From Neorhizobium galegae bv. orientalis str. HAMBI 540 (GTDB lineage: Bacteria; Pseudomonadota; Alphaproteobacteria; Rhizobiales; Rhizobiaceae), in assembly GCF_000731315.1 (NCBI RefSeq), contig NZ_HG938353.1, positions 1,612,001-1,676,000 on the forward strand: a stretch of 64,000 nt of DNA, in the 5' to 3' direction. The position numbers and the translations under genes were made by a program. Positions 28,036 through 37,815 of the stretch are shown piece by piece (the stretch's first letter is position 1; each line of letters starts with the position of its first letter). The notes below the pieces were generated by a model. That model made no database searches, had not been told where the DNA came from, and worked only from the letters and a program-made list of their open reading frames with translations.

Positions 28036-30363
28036 TCAGGATTGAAATTGCAGGTTGGGTTGCGATGCTTCCACGACGGCGAGCGCCGCCATGTTCACCA
28101 CGCCGCGCGACGTGACCGAGGACGACAGGATATGCGCCGGTTGGGCCGCCCCGAGAAGGATGGGGCCGACATGCAGGGCGTCCGTGAGGTTGCGGACGAG
28201 ACCAAGCGAGATGTTTGCCGCATCGAGGTTCGGGAAAACCAGCAGGTTGGCTTCGCCGGTCAGCGAACTGTCCGGCATGGCCCGCTTGCGCAGCGTTTCC
28301 GACAACGCCGAACCACCCTGCATTTCGCCGTCCACTTCCAGCTCCGGCGCCCGCTGGCGCACCAGCTTCAGGGCAGCCCGCATCTTCTGCGCACTCTCGG
28401 AATCGCGCGAGCCGAAATTCGAGTGGCAGATCAGCGCTGCCTTCGGGGTGATGCCGAACCGGCGGATTTCCTCTGCCGCCAGAATGGTGATCTCGGCAAT
28501 TTCCTGCGCGGATGGATTGTAGTTGACGAACGTGTCGGTGAAGAACATTGCGCCTCGCTGGGAAATCACCAGGCTGAGGCCCGAGAAAGCGCAGACGCCT
28601 GGACGCTTGCCGATGATCTGGTTCACGTCGCTGAGGTGCTTGTCGTAACGGCCTTCGACGCCGCAGATCAGCGCGTCCGCATCGCCGCGCTTGACCGCCA
28701 GCGCACCGATTACCGTATTGTTGGTGCGCACGATGGTGCGCGCCGCTTCCGGATTGATGCCTTCGCGGCCGACCAGTGCGAAATATTCGTCGACATAGTC
28801 GCGGTAGCGCGGATCGTCTTCCGGGTTGACCACGGCGAAATCGACATTCGGGCGGATGCGGATGCCGAAACGGGCAAGCCGCGCCTCGATGACGGAAGGA
28901 CGGCCGATCAGGATAGGCGTCGCGGTCTTTTCCTCGAGCAGAACCTGGGCTGCGCGCAGTACGCGTTCGTCCTCGCCCTCGGCGAAGATCACCCGGTTCT
29001 TTTCGGAAACCTTGGCGGCGCTGAAGATCGGCTTCATGACGAAACCGGAGCGCCAGACGAAGCGATTCAGCTGGTCGAGATAGGCCTCGAAATCCTGGAT
29101 CGGCCGCGCGGCGACGCCGGTCTCGGCAGCTGCCTTTGCGACCGCAGGCGCGATGCGCAGGATGAGGCGCGGATCGAAGGGCGAGGGGATCAGATAGTCT
29201 GCGCCAAAAATCGGCGATTCGCCGGAATAGGCGCGCGCCGCGACGTCGGAAACTTCCTCGCGGGCAAGCGCTGCGATCGCCTTGACCGCCGCCATCTTCA
29301 TTTCCTCGTTGATCGTCCGGGCGCCGCAATCGAGCGCGCCGCGGAAGATATAGGGGAAGCACAGCACGTTGTTGACCTGGTTCGGGAAGTCCGAACGGCC
29401 GGTGCAGATCATCGCGTCGGGACGGGCGGCGCGGGCAAGCTCGGGCATGATTTCCGGCGTCGGATTGGCAAGCGCCATGATCAGCGGCTTGTCGGCCATC
29501 TGTTCCAGGAGCTCGGGCTTCAGCACGCCGGCGGCGGACAGGCCGAGAAACACGTCGGCACCACCGATGCTGTCGGCAAGCACGCGCTTGTCGGACTTCT
29601 GGGTGTAGATTTCCTTCCACTCGTCCATCAGCGTATTGCGGCCGTCATAGACGAGGCCTTCGATGTCGTGGACCCAGATATTCTCCTTCTTCGCGCCGAG
29701 CGAAACGAGGAGATGCAGGCAGGCGAGTGCCGCAGCACCCGCGCCCGAGGTGACGATTTTCACGTCGGCGATGTTCTTGCCGGCGAGCTCAAGCCCATTC
29801 AGGACCGCGGCGGCGACGATGATCGCCGTGCCGTGCTGATCGTCGTGGAAGACCGGGATGTTCATCTTTTCGCGCAGCCGGCGCTCGACTTCGAAACATT
29901 CCGGAGACTTGATGTCTTCGAGGTTGATGCCGCCGAAGGTTGGTTCCAGCGCCGAAACCGTCGAGACCATCGCCTCGATGCCCGGCGCGTCGATCTCGAT
30001 GTCGAACACGTCGATGCCGGCGAATTTCTTGAAGAGGACGGCCTTGCCTTCCATCACCGGCTTTGAAGCCAGCGGGCCGATATTGCCAAGCCCAAGCACG
30101 GCCGAACCGTTCGAAACGACCGCGACGAGGTTGGCGCGGGCGGTATAGTCCGCCGCCATATCCGGATTGTCGCGGATCGCCAGACAGGGTGCTGCAACGC
30201 CCGGGGAATAGGCAAGCGCCAGGTCGCGCTGGTTGCCGAGCGGCTTGGTCGCCTGGATCTCCAGCTTGCCGGGCCGCGGATAGCGGTGGAAGAACAGCGC
30301 CTGCTCGTCGAGATCGGCGCTGACCGGCATGGTCGGTGCCTTCGGTTTGTCCTGCGCGTTCAT
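28036..30363 (-). CDS. maeB: Malic enzyme with C-terminal phosphotransacetylase-like domain
   Basis: Decarboxylates malate to pyruvate. The 775-residue protein is a fusion: malic enzyme core (about 1-430; [35 protein letters not shown](P) fold around [14 protein letters not shown]) and a PTA/PTB-like domain (about 445-775; [13 protein letters not shown]) that is usually catalytically silent and may bind acetyl-CoA as a regulator. Rhizobia have two such enzymes, NAD-dependent Dme (needed in nitrogen-fixing nodules) and NADP-dependent Tme; I cannot tell them apart from this sequence. Start at 30363 behind a strong AGGAGG; the frame continues upstream without one. Single-gene unit. Confidence 0.93.
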   Translation of the reverse strand: MNAQDKPKAPTMPVSADLDEQALFFHRYPRPGKLEIQATKPLGNQRDLALAYSPGVAAPCLAIRDNPDMAADYTARANLVAVVSNGSAVLGLGNIGPLASKPVMEGKAVLFKKFAGIDVFDIEIDAPGIEAMVSTVSALEPTFGGINLEDIKSPECFEVERRLREKMNIPVFHDDQHGTAIIVAAAVLNGLELAGKNIADVKIVTSGAGAAALACLHLLVSLGAKKENIWVHDIEGLVYDGRNTLMDEWKEIYTQKSDKRVLADSIGGADVFLGLSAAGVLKPELLEQMADKPLIMALANPTPEIMPELARAARPDAMICTGRSDFPNQVNNVLCFPYIFRGALDCGARTINEEMKMAAVKAIAALAREEVSDVAARAYSGESPIFGADYLIPSPFDPRLILRIAPAVAKAAAETGVAARPIQDFEAYLDQLNRFVWRSGFVMKPIFSAAKVSEKNRVIFAEGEDERVLRAAQVLLEEKTATPILIGRPSVIEARLARFGIRIRPNVDFAVVNPEDDPRYRDYVDEYFALVGREGINPEAARTIVRTNNTVIGALAVKRGDADALICGVEGRYDKHLSDVNQIIGKRPGVCAFSGLSLVISQRGAMFFTDTFVNYNPSAQEIAEITILAAEEIRRFGITPKAALICHSNFGSRDSESAQKMRAALKLVRQRAPELEVDGEMQGGSALSETLRKRAMPDSSLTGEANLLVFPNLDAANISLGLVRNLTDALHVGPILLGAAQPAHILSSSVTSRGVVNMAALAVVEASQPNLQFQS

Positions 30364-30582
30364 GTTTCCTCCTGGCTTGCTTGTATTGTCTTTGAGGGGT
30401 CGAAAGGAGAGACCCCTCATTACATCAATCGACCCAAAGCAACAGCAGCTAATTTGCGGTCATGACGGAAATTGGAACGTGGCCGACGGGCGTCGGGACC
30501 CGGCTTTTCCAGCCCCTGTCATCATCCTGAAACACGAGTCTGGTTTTGAAGCCATCAGAAGCGGCAGCGAAAGGACGACTTC

Positions 30583-31398
30583 GTGACCGGTGAGATGGAT
30601 ACAAGGCATTTCAGAACGCTCTTCATTTCGGACGTTCATCTGGGCTCCAAGGCGGCCCGAACGGACTTCCTCCTGGATTTCCTGCGCTATCATGAAGCGG
30701 AGACCATTTTCCTGGTGGGCGACATCGTCGACGGCTGGCGGCTGAAACGCAACTGGTACTGGCCGCAGGGCTGCAACGACGTGGTCCAGAAACTGCTCCG
30801 CAAGGCGCGCAAGGGCACCCGCATCGTCTACATTCCCGGCAATCACGACGAATTCCTGCGCTCCTTCCCGGGCACCCATTTCGGCGGCATCGAAGTCGCC
30901 GAGCGCGAAATCTACGAAATGGCCGACGGCAAGAAATACCTGATCCTGCACGGCGACGAATTCGACGTCGTGGTCCGCAATGCCCGCCTGCTCGCCTATC
31001 TCGGCGACTGGGCCTATGACGCGGCGATCGTCATCAACATCGGGCTTGCCGCCGTTCGTCGCCGTCTCGGCATGCCCTACTGGTCCTTCTCCGCCTGGGC
31101 CAAGCTGCAGGTCAAGCACGCCGTCAATTTCATCGGCGAGTTCCAGCGGGTCGTCGCCGACGAAGCCCGCCGCAACAACGTCGACGGCGTCATCTGCGGC
31201 CATATCCATCACGCTGTCATGGAGGACATCGACGGCATCCACTACGTCAATACCGGCGACTGGGTGGAAAGCTGTACGGCGATCGCCGAGAATTTCGATG
31301 GCACGCTGGAAATGATTTCCTGGCAGGACATCGTCGCGACGGCCGAGATCAAGGCCTTGCCGGCGCCGCAATCCGTCGGAGACATGCGGGCCGCCTGA
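30583..31398 (+). CDS. LpxH-like metallophosphoesterase (UDP-2,3-diacylglucosamine diphosphatase family)
   Basis: A 271-residue calcineurin-type phosphoesterase with all metal motifs: FISDVHLGS, GDIVDGW, PGNHDEF, LHGDEFD and GHIHHAV. This set is that of the LpxH family, which splits UDP-2,3-diacylglucosamine in lipid A synthesis. Most alphaproteobacteria use the unrelated LpxI for that step, so this enzyme may act on another pyrophosphate lipid. A hydrophobic segment at about 145-165 could touch the membrane. Start is a GTG at 30583 with AAGGA about seven bases upstream; an ATG four codons later is possible. It stands alone, 67 bases before an MFS gene. Confidence 0.85.
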   Translation: MTGEMDTRHFRTLFISDVHLGSKAARTDFLLDFLRYHEAETIFLVGDIVDGWRLKRNWYWPQGCNDVVQKLLRKARKGTRIVYIPGNHDEFLRSFPGTHFGGIEVAEREIYEMADGKKYLILHGDEFDVVVRNARLLAYLGDWAYDAAIVINIGLAAVRRRLGMPYWSFSAWAKLQVKHAVNFIGEFQRVVADEARRNNVDGVICGHIHHAVMEDIDGIHYVNTGDWVESCTAIAENFDGTLEMISWQDIVATAEIKALPAPQSVGDMRAA

Positions 31399-31465
31399 GT
31401 GGTCCGCGACAGACGGGCGGGCCGGTCAGAGGGCCATTTCTTGCCATAGGCAGGCATGAGGGTGT

Positions 31466-32695
31466 GTGTTAGGTAAGCTGAAACTTCAGCAACCCACCCG
31501 TGAAATCGTGATTCCCTCAAATACGGCGCAGACAGCGCCCCGGTTCTTCCAGTTGCGCTGTGCGATCGCCTATGGGGCGCCGCTCGGGGTGAATGGCGTG
31601 ATTCTACCCTATCTGCCCGTCTGGCTCGACGGGCTGGCCTTCACCGAATTCGAAATCGGCATCGCGCTCGCCTCGCAGCTTTTCCTGCGCGTGGCTGCCG
31701 CCCCGGTTGCGGGACTGCTTGCCGACCGTATGACGGAACGGACCCTGATGCTTGCCTGGTCCGGTGCCCTGTCGCTGCTGACGGCATTCGCGATGTTCTT
31801 CACCCGCGACTTCTGGCCGGTTTTGATCATTGTCGCCATTCAGGCGGCGGTTTTCGCACCCTACGCGCCAATCGTCGAATCTATCGCCGTGAGCGGTGTC
31901 CGGCGCTGGGGCTTTCAATATGGCTCGATGCGCGTCTGGGGGTCCGTCGGTTTCGTGGCCGTGACGCTTCTTGTCGGCGAAATGCGCGGCTTCCTGGGTT
32001 TGCAGGCCATCCCGTCGGCAATAGCGGTCGGCTTTCTGCTGACCGTCGCCGTAGCGTTCGCGGCGCCCAGGCTCGGCCGGGCGGTTATAAGGCCGGACCC
32101 CGACAGGATGCCCCAGCCCAGTTCGCTGAAAAGGCTCGACCTGCACGTGCTGATGATCGGCGCGTCGGTGGCGCAGGCGGGGCATGGCATGTTCTATACG
32201 TTCGGCACGATTCACTGGCAGCAGGTCGGGTTTTCAAGCGGCTCGATAGGCGTGCTCTGGAGTGCTGCAGTCGTGTCGGAAATCCTGGTCTTTTTCGCCG
32301 CCGGCTGGATCGCGCGAAGGATTTCGCCGTGGACGCTGATGCGGATCGGATGCGCGGTCGCGGTGCTACGCTGGACCCTGTTTCCGATGCCGCTCGATTT
32401 CTGGGGATATCTGGTGCTGCAGGCCACCCACGCCTTCACCTTCGCCTTCGTGCATATCGGCATCCAGCACCGGTTGGTCGAGGCGGTGCGAGAGGATCAG
32501 GAGGCCTCGATGCAGGGTGCCTATGTGTTCTACAATGGCGTCTTCCTGGGCCTGTCGACGGTGCTTTCCGGCGTGCTCTACCGTCAGTTCGGCCTGACCA
32601 GCTATGTTGCCATGTCCGTTCTGGCGCTTGTCGGCCTGTCGATCATTGCATTTGCAGCCAAACTTCAGCCCCAGAGGTCAGCTTCCGGCGGATAG
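31466..32695 (+). CDS. MFS transporter (MFS_1-like, HcaT/YfiS type)
   Basis: A 409-residue membrane protein with about twelve helices. PVAGLLADRMTERTLM takes the place of motif A, and FQYGSMRVWGSVGF in the middle is typical of the 3-phenylpropionate/nucleoside-type MFS_1-like branch. The start is uncertain: GTG at 31466 (GAGGG just upstream) or GTG at 31508. Its last 31 bases overlap the 3' end of the convergent dipeptide epimerase gene. Together with that neighbour, a role in uptake of a small organic compound or dipeptide is conceivable but unsupported by any binding motif. Confidence 0.86.
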   Translation: MLGKLKLQQPTREIVIPSNTAQTAPRFFQLRCAIAYGAPLGVNGVILPYLPVWLDGLAFTEFEIGIALASQLFLRVAAAPVAGLLADRMTERTLMLAWSGALSLLTAFAMFFTRDFWPVLIIVAIQAAVFAPYAPIVESIAVSGVRRWGFQYGSMRVWGSVGFVAVTLLVGEMRGFLGLQAIPSAIAVGFLLTVAVAFAAPRLGRAVIRPDPDRMPQPSSLKRLDLHVLMIGASVAQAGHGMFYTFGTIHWQQVGFSSGSIGVLWSAAVVSEILVFFAAGWIARRISPWTLMRIGCAVAVLRWTLFPMPLDFWGYLVLQATHAFTFAFVHIGIQHRLVEAVREDQEASMQGAYVFYNGVFLGLSTVLSGVLYRQFGLTSYVAMSVLALVGLSIIAFAAKLQPQRSASGG

Positions 32696-33648
32696 ACGAG
32701 AGAACCTTCATAGCGCAGCCCGCCCGGCCGGTCGCGGGCCAGCAGCAACGGCCCGTCGAGATCCGCGTAATCTGCATCCTGGGCAAGCAAGACGGCCGGC
32801 GCCATGGCAAGCGACGAGCCGACCATGCAGCCGATCATCACCGCAAATCCAAGCCGCTGCGCTTCCGCCTTCATCGCCAGTGCCTCGGTGAGGCCGCCGG
32901 TCTTGTCGAGCTTGATGTTGACCGCGTCGTAGCGGTCGCGAAGGCTTTCCAGGTCCTCGGTGGCATGCACGCTTTCATCGGCGCAGACGGAAACGAGGCG
33001 GCGGATACGACCAAGTGCCGCATCCCGCCCGGCGGGCAATGGCTGTTCGATCAACGACACATTCGTTTCGGCGGCGATCGCCATATGGCGGGTGAGGTTT
33101 TCCTCCGTCCAGCCTTCGTTGGCATCGACGATGATCCGCGCTGCCGGCGCGGCGTCGCGAACGGCCCTCAGCCGTGCTTCGTCATTATCTGTTCCGAGCT
33201 TGACCTTGAGAAGCGGCCGGTGCGCGTTCCTGCCCGCCTCGGCTGCCATGGCCTCGGGTTCGCCCAGCGACAAAGTGAAGGCCGTGACGAAGGGTTTGCG
33301 GCTGGTGGCGCCGATCATATCGGCAACGCGGCGTCCGCCCAGCTTCGCCTCGAGGTCCCAAAGGGCACAATCGATGGCGTTTCGCGCAGCGCCGGGCTTC
33401 ATCCGCCTCTGCAATTCTTCGCGTGTCAGACCGGCACGGATGGCATCGGCGACCGCTTCGATCTCCGCCATCACGCCGTCCAGGCTCTCGCCGTAGCGCT
33501 TGTAAGGCACACATTCGCCGCGGCCGGAAATGCCGTTTTCACTGACGACGCAGGTGATCACTTCCGCTTCGGTCTTGGAGCCGCGGGAAATCGTGAACGA
33601 CCCGGAGATTGGAAACGTCTCTATTGTGGCTTCGAGGTGACGGCTCAT
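32665..33648 (-). CDS. Dipeptide epimerase (L-Ala-D/L-Glu epimerase family)
   Basis: A 327-residue member of the enolase superfamily, muconate-lactonising subgroup. The active-site set is intact: KVK (catalytic lysine) in PLLKVKLG, metal ligands in IVDANEG, IEQPLP and CADESVH, and the second catalytic lysine in NIKLDKTGGLTEAL. This pattern is that of L-Ala-D/L-Glu epimerases, which recycle the murein tripeptide by converting L-Ala-D-Glu to L-Ala-L-Glu. Specificity for other dipeptides is common in the family. Its 3' end overlaps the convergent MFS gene by 31 bases, and its start lies about 120 bases from the Mla-type operon that runs the other way. Confidence 0.92.
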   Translation of the reverse strand: MSRHLEATIETFPISGSFTISRGSKTEAEVITCVVSENGISGRGECVPYKRYGESLDGVMAEIEAVADAIRAGLTREELQRRMKPGAARNAIDCALWDLEAKLGGRRVADMIGATSRKPFVTAFTLSLGEPEAMAAEAGRNAHRPLLKVKLGTDNDEARLRAVRDAAPAARIIVDANEGWTEENLTRHMAIAAETNVSLIEQPLPAGRDAALGRIRRLVSVCADESVHATEDLESLRDRYDAVNIKLDKTGGLTEALAMKAEAQRLGFAVMIGCMVGSSLAMAPAVLLAQDADYADLDGPLLLARDRPGGLRYEGSLVYPPEADLWG

Positions 33649-33766
33649 GGTTTTACGCGTCCCGTTGTGGCAAATCCCTATGACGCAGCTATATTGCCGG
33701 TCTCGAAAGTGCGATCAACCGCATCGTGTTGAAACTCCTGACAAGCTTGAAGCGCGAAAGAAACAC

Positions 33767-34912
33767 GTGACCTCCCAGCCAGCCGAAATCAAGGCCGAAG
33801 ATATGCCCGGCGGCGACGGTGAACGGTACGTGCTGGTTGGCGAATGGCGCGGCCCGACGATTGCGCCTGTGCTCAAGGAGTTCGAGCGGTTTGAGCATGC
33901 CAAGAACCGCGGAAAGGTGGAGATCGATCTTTCCGGCATAACCGGCGTCGATACCGCCGGTGCCTGGCTCATCCGCAGGCTGATGACCGCCAAGGGCGGG
34001 CAGGGCGGGGAACCGGCCCTGGTCGGCGGCGAAGGCCCGATCCGCGAACTGATCGACGTGCTGCCCGAACATACTCCCGCGCCGCCTGCAGACGGCGGAA
34101 ACAGGGGAAACCTGTTCGAACGGCTGTTTGCGCCGGTCGGTGAGGTGATGGTTTCGCTCGGTGGCGACTTCTACGCGGCCATGCATATCCTGGGATCGGC
34201 GGTCCGCGGTGCGCAGATGAAATTCGGCCGTGGCGCCGGCGTCTCGCCGGCCTCGGTCGTCACCCATATCGACCGTATGGGCGTGCGCGCCGTGCCGATC
34301 ATCGTGCTGATGTCCTTCCTGATCGGCGCGATCATCGCCCAGCAGGGCGCTTTCCAGCTCCGTTATTTCGGCGCCGAGATTTTCGTCGTTGATCTGGTCG
34401 GCATCCTGCAGCTTCGCGAGATCGGCGTGCTCCTGACGGCGATCATGATCGCCGGCCGTTCGGGTAGTGCGATCACTGCCGAAATCGGTTCGATGAAGAT
34501 GCGCGAGGAGATCGATGCCTTGACGGTGATCGGCCTCAATCCGGTCGGCGTGCTGATTTTTCCGCGCCTGGTGGCCCTGACGGTGGCCCTGCCGCTTTTG
34601 ACGATCCTCGCCAATTTTTCGGCGTTGTTCGGGGCGGCCGTCGTCGCATTTGCCTATTCTGGCATTACCTTCGATACCTATCTGTCGCGCCTTCACGAGG
34701 CGATCGACCATACCTCCGTCGCTTCGGGCATGATCAAGGCGCCGTTCATGGCGCTGGCGATCGGCATCGTTGCCGCCGTCGAAGGCATGAAGGTGGGCGG
34801 CAGCGCCGAATCGCTTGGCCAGCACGTCACCACCTCGGTGGTGAAGTCGATCTTCGCCGTCATCTTCATAGATGCGATGTTCGCCCTTTTCTATTCCGCG
34901 ATCGACTTCTGA
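33767..34912 (+). CDS. STAS-MlaE type ABC transporter permease
   Basis: Membrane subunit of an Mla-like transporter that moves phospholipids between outer and inner membrane. An N-terminal STAS-like domain (about 1-110; VEIDLSGITGVDTAGAWLIRR, the anti-sigma antagonist fold) is fused to a MlaE permease (about 120-381) with its usual five helices and the motifs IGAIIAQQGA and MKMREEIDALTVIGLNP. In E. coli the STAS part is a separate protein, MlaB, so this is the fused form. The start is unclear: GTG at 33767 is chosen; an ATG at 33680 would add 29 residues. TGATG coupling to the ATPase follows. Confidence 0.92.
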   Translation: MTSQPAEIKAEDMPGGDGERYVLVGEWRGPTIAPVLKEFERFEHAKNRGKVEIDLSGITGVDTAGAWLIRRLMTAKGGQGGEPALVGGEGPIRELIDVLPEHTPAPPADGGNRGNLFERLFAPVGEVMVSLGGDFYAAMHILGSAVRGAQMKFGRGAGVSPASVVTHIDRMGVRAVPIIVLMSFLIGAIIAQQGAFQLRYFGAEIFVVDLVGILQLREIGVLLTAIMIAGRSGSAITAEIGSMKMREEIDALTVIGLNPVGVLIFPRLVALTVALPLLTILANFSALFGAAVVAFAYSGITFDTYLSRLHEAIDHTSVASGMIKAPFMALAIGIVAAVEGMKVGGSAESLGQHVTTSVVKSIFAVIFIDAMFALFYSAIDF

Positions 34913-35757
34913 TGGAGGACGGTTTGGAAGAGGCGCCGCAGACCGCGATCAAGGACAAGTCGAACGGCCGGCAGGTGGTGCTGTCGGTGCGCGACCTGAC
35001 GGTCGGCTTCGGCAATAAGCTGGTGCTCGACCACCTGAACCTCGACATCTATCGCGGCGAGATCCTGGGCTTCGTCGGCGCATCCGGCACCGGCAAGTCG
35101 GTGCTGATGCGCACCGTGCTCAGCCTTCTGCCGCACCGTTCCGGCACGATCCACATTCTCGGTGCCGATTACGACACAGTTTCGGAAGACGAGCGCATGG
35201 CGCTCGATACGCGGCTCGGCGTGCTTTTCCAGCATGGAGCGCTGTTCTCGGCCCTGACAGTGAAGGAAAACATCCAGCTGCCGATGCGTGAATATCTCGA
35301 TCTGCCGCAGTCGCTGATGGACGAACTTGCCTACCTGAAGATCGAGATGGTCGGCCTGCCGCCTGATGCGGCCGACAAATATCCATCCGAACTGTCGGGC
35401 GGCATGATCAAGCGCGCTGCACTTGCACGTGCCCTGGCGCTCGATCCGGACCTCGTTTTCCTCGATGAGCCGACATCCGGCCTCGATCCGATCGGCGCCG
35501 CAGATTTCGATGCGTTGATCGCCAGGCTGCGCGATACGCTGGGATTGACGGTCTACATGGTGACCCACGACCTCGACAGCCTGTTCTCGGTTTGCGACAG
35601 AATTGCTGTGCTTGGCGAGAAACGGGTCTTGGTCGAGGGTACGCTTGAGGATATGTTTGCCTATGACGATCCATGGGTACAGTCCTATTTCCGCGGCAAG
35701 CGGGCGCGATCAGTCGTGGTCCAAGAAAAGCAGCCTGCGGCAGAAGTAAAAGAGTGA
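34912..35757 (+). CDS. Mla-type ABC transporter ATP-binding protein
   Basis: A 281-residue ATPase partner (MlaF-like) of the permease upstream, to which it is coupled by a TGATG overlap. Walker A is GASGTGKSVLM, the Q-loop lies in FQHGALFS, the signature is ELSGGMIKRAALARAL, Walker B is LVFLDEPTSGLDP, and the switch histidine is in TVYMVTHDLDS. The start region (MEDGLEEAPQTAIKDKSNG) is short and charged. It feeds ATP energy to lipid transport at the inner membrane. Confidence 0.95.
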   Translation: MEDGLEEAPQTAIKDKSNGRQVVLSVRDLTVGFGNKLVLDHLNLDIYRGEILGFVGASGTGKSVLMRTVLSLLPHRSGTIHILGADYDTVSEDERMALDTRLGVLFQHGALFSALTVKENIQLPMREYLDLPQSLMDELAYLKIEMVGLPPDAADKYPSELSGGMIKRAALARALALDPDLVFLDEPTSGLDPIGAADFDALIARLRDTLGLTVYMVTHDLDSLFSVCDRIAVLGEKRVLVEGTLEDMFAYDDPWVQSYFRGKRARSVVVQEKQPAAEVKE

Positions 35758-35765
35758 CGTAATCT

Positions 35766-37136
35766 ATGGAAACCAGAGCCAACTACGCCCTTGTCGGTTT
35801 CTTCACCTTGCTGGTGATCGCTGCCGCTTTCGGCTTCGTCTATTGGATGGCGCAATCGGGCCGCGGCGGACCGACGGCCGAACTGGCGATCCGCATCCCG
35901 GGATCGGCGAACGGCTTGTCCGTCGGCTCTCCGGTTCGGTTCAACGGCATTCCGGTCGGTTCGGTTCGCAGCCTCACCATCGATCCGGATGATCCGCGTT
36001 ATTCGATCGCGTTCACCGAAGTGCGGGCCGATGCTCCGGTCTATCAGTCCACCCAGGCGGCGCTCGAAGTGCAGGGCCTTACGGGTGCGGCCTATATCGA
36101 GCTTTCCGGTGGCGCCAAGGGGGAGGAGAACATCCTCCAGAAATCGATCGAAAGCGGCCGGCCGGCGGTGCTGATCGCCGAACAGTCGAGCGTCACCAAC
36201 CTGCTCGCCACCGCCGACAAGATCCTCGACCGCGCCGACAATGCGATCAGCGATATCCAGGGGTTTGTCGCCGACGCGCGAGGTCCGTTGACCCAGACCA
36301 TCCGCAACGTCGAGACTTTCACGTCGGCGCTTGCTCAGAATTCCGACAGCATCGACAAGTTCCTGAACAGCCTCTCGACGCTCTCGGCGACGATCGACCG
36401 GGTCTCCGGAACGCTCAACTCCACCCTTATCGCAGCCGAGCGACTGGTGAAGGCGATTGACGCGGAAAAGATCAACGCCGTGGTCTCCAATACCGAGCGC
36501 GCCACCCGCAACATCGCCGCTGCCTCGGATAAGTTCGACGATCTGGTAACCAATGTCAGGAACGCTGCCGCCAACTTCGAAAAGGCGGGTTCGGACGCCC
36601 AGACCCTTCTGAAACGTGCCGATGGCGTGCTGGGTGCCGTCAATACCGATCAGGTCGCCACCACGATCCGCAATATCACCGCCGCTTCCGAGGATGCTCG
36701 CCAGACCATCGGCTCGGCCCGCGGCGTGGTCGACAATTTCGCCCATCGGAAGGACGATATCGACCGCGCGATCGGCGATTTCACCGATCTGGCAAAGAAG
36801 CTCAACGACGCTTCGAGCCGCGTCGACGGCATTCTTGCCAAGGTGGACGGACTTGTGTCGAGCGACGACTCGCAAGGCCTGTTTGCCGAGGCGCGCAAGA
36901 CGCTCGAATCCTTCCGCACCATGGCCGACAATATCAATGGCCGGGTCGGCCCGATCGCCGACAACCTGTCGCGTTTTTCGGCGGGTGGCCTGCGGGACAT
37001 CCAGACGCTGGTCAACGACGCGCGCCGCACGGTGCAGTCGCTCGACCAGACGATCAACAATTTCGACCAGAACCCGCAGCGGCTGATTTTCGGCGGCGAG
37101 ACGGTGAAGCAATATGACGGCAGAACGCGGCGGTAG
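35766..37136 (+). CDS. MCE/MlaD-family lipid-binding protein
   Basis: A 456-residue periplasmic protein with one N-terminal membrane helix (VGFFTLLVIAAAFGFVYWMA), an MCE domain at about 38-118 (FNGIPVGSVRSL, VQGLTGAAYIEL) and a long helical region of about 310 residues with coiled-coil-like repeats of serine, alanine and aspartate. MCE domains form hexameric rings that pass lipids; the long helix suggests a tunnel or needle across the periplasm, as in PqiB/YebT-type proteins, more than the short E. coli MlaD. It starts eight bases after the ATPase gene, whose transporter it serves. Confidence 0.93.
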   Translation: METRANYALVGFFTLLVIAAAFGFVYWMAQSGRGGPTAELAIRIPGSANGLSVGSPVRFNGIPVGSVRSLTIDPDDPRYSIAFTEVRADAPVYQSTQAALEVQGLTGAAYIELSGGAKGEENILQKSIESGRPAVLIAEQSSVTNLLATADKILDRADNAISDIQGFVADARGPLTQTIRNVETFTSALAQNSDSIDKFLNSLSTLSATIDRVSGTLNSTLIAAERLVKAIDAEKINAVVSNTERATRNIAAASDKFDDLVTNVRNAAANFEKAGSDAQTLLKRADGVLGAVNTDQVATTIRNITAASEDARQTIGSARGVVDNFAHRKDDIDRAIGDFTDLAKKLNDASSRVDGILAKVDGLVSSDDSQGLFAEARKTLESFRTMADNINGRVGPIADNLSRFSAGGLRDIQTLVNDARRTVQSLDQTINNFDQNPQRLIFGGETVKQYDGRTRR

Positions 37137-37194
37137 GCGGGGCATTTTCAGTGTTGGAAAGAGTGGGGTTTTGATGACCGGTTCGGAGGTTCTG

Positions 37195-37788
37195 ATGCGA
37201 CGCGCGGCCCGTGCCCCGGTTCTGCTTGCGCTGCCGCTTGTCGCGGCACTGTTGGCTGGTTGCGGCAGCAAGGCCAACAACGACACGTTCGACCTGTCGA
37301 TCACCCCGTCCGGCCAGGGCGTCTCTGCCCGCAACCGGCAGATCCTCGTGCCTGAACCGACGGCGCTGAAATTGCTGAACAGCGAACAGGTCGTGGTGCG
37401 CGTTTCGGCTTCCGAAATCCAGTATCTGGCCGACTCCCGCTGGGGCGACCGCCTGCCGGCGCTCGTCCAGTCGAAGCTCGTCGAGGCCTTCGAGAACTCC
37501 GGCCGTCTCGGCGGCGTCGGCAAGCCGGGGCAGGGCCTGGCGATCGATTACCAGATCGTCACCGATATCCGCGCCTTCGAGGTGACGGCTGGCAGCCCCC
37601 GTCTCGCCAACGTTGAAATCTCGGCCAAAATCCTCAATGACCGTAACGGCACGGTGCGCGCCCAGAGCGTGTTCAAGGCGACCGCCCCGGTCTCGGGTGC
37701 CGAGAACCGCAATTTCATCGAGGCCCTGGATCGCGCCTTCGCCAAGGTCGGCGCGGAGATCGTCGACTGGTCGCTGAAGTCGATGTGA
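37195..37788 (+). CDS. ABC-type transport auxiliary lipoprotein (PqiC-like)
   Basis: A 197-residue lipoprotein with signal peptide and lipobox LAALLAGC (Cys at residue 23 of this start), followed by a domain of the ABC transport auxiliary (PqiC/DUF330-like) type: YLADSRWGDRLPALVQSKL and the closing NFIEALDRAFAKVGAEIVDW. Such lipoproteins anchor the outer-membrane end of MCE needles. I start at the ATG at 37195 because GGAGG lies five bases upstream and the signal peptide then has ideal length; longer starts at 37114 and 37174 overlap or abut the MCE gene. It is the last gene of the four-gene operon. Confidence 0.9.
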   Translation: MRRAARAPVLLALPLVAALLAGCGSKANNDTFDLSITPSGQGVSARNRQILVPEPTALKLLNSEQVVVRVSASEIQYLADSRWGDRLPALVQSKLVEAFENSGRLGGVGKPGQGLAIDYQIVTDIRAFEVTAGSPRLANVEISAKILNDRNGTVRAQSVFKATAPVSGAENRNFIEALDRAFAKVGAEIVDWSLKSM

Positions 37789-37815
37789 CATGAGATTGCG
37801 GTTCGATCCGCGACT

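Noticed and set aside
28042..30066. 674-residue plus-strand frame opposite the malic enzyme
   Set aside because: Shadow of a strongly conserved gene, no ribosome site, no family resemblance.
35685..37523. 612-residue minus-strand frame opposite the MCE gene
   Set aside because: Covers MCE and lipoprotein genes antisense; composition is that of a codon shadow.
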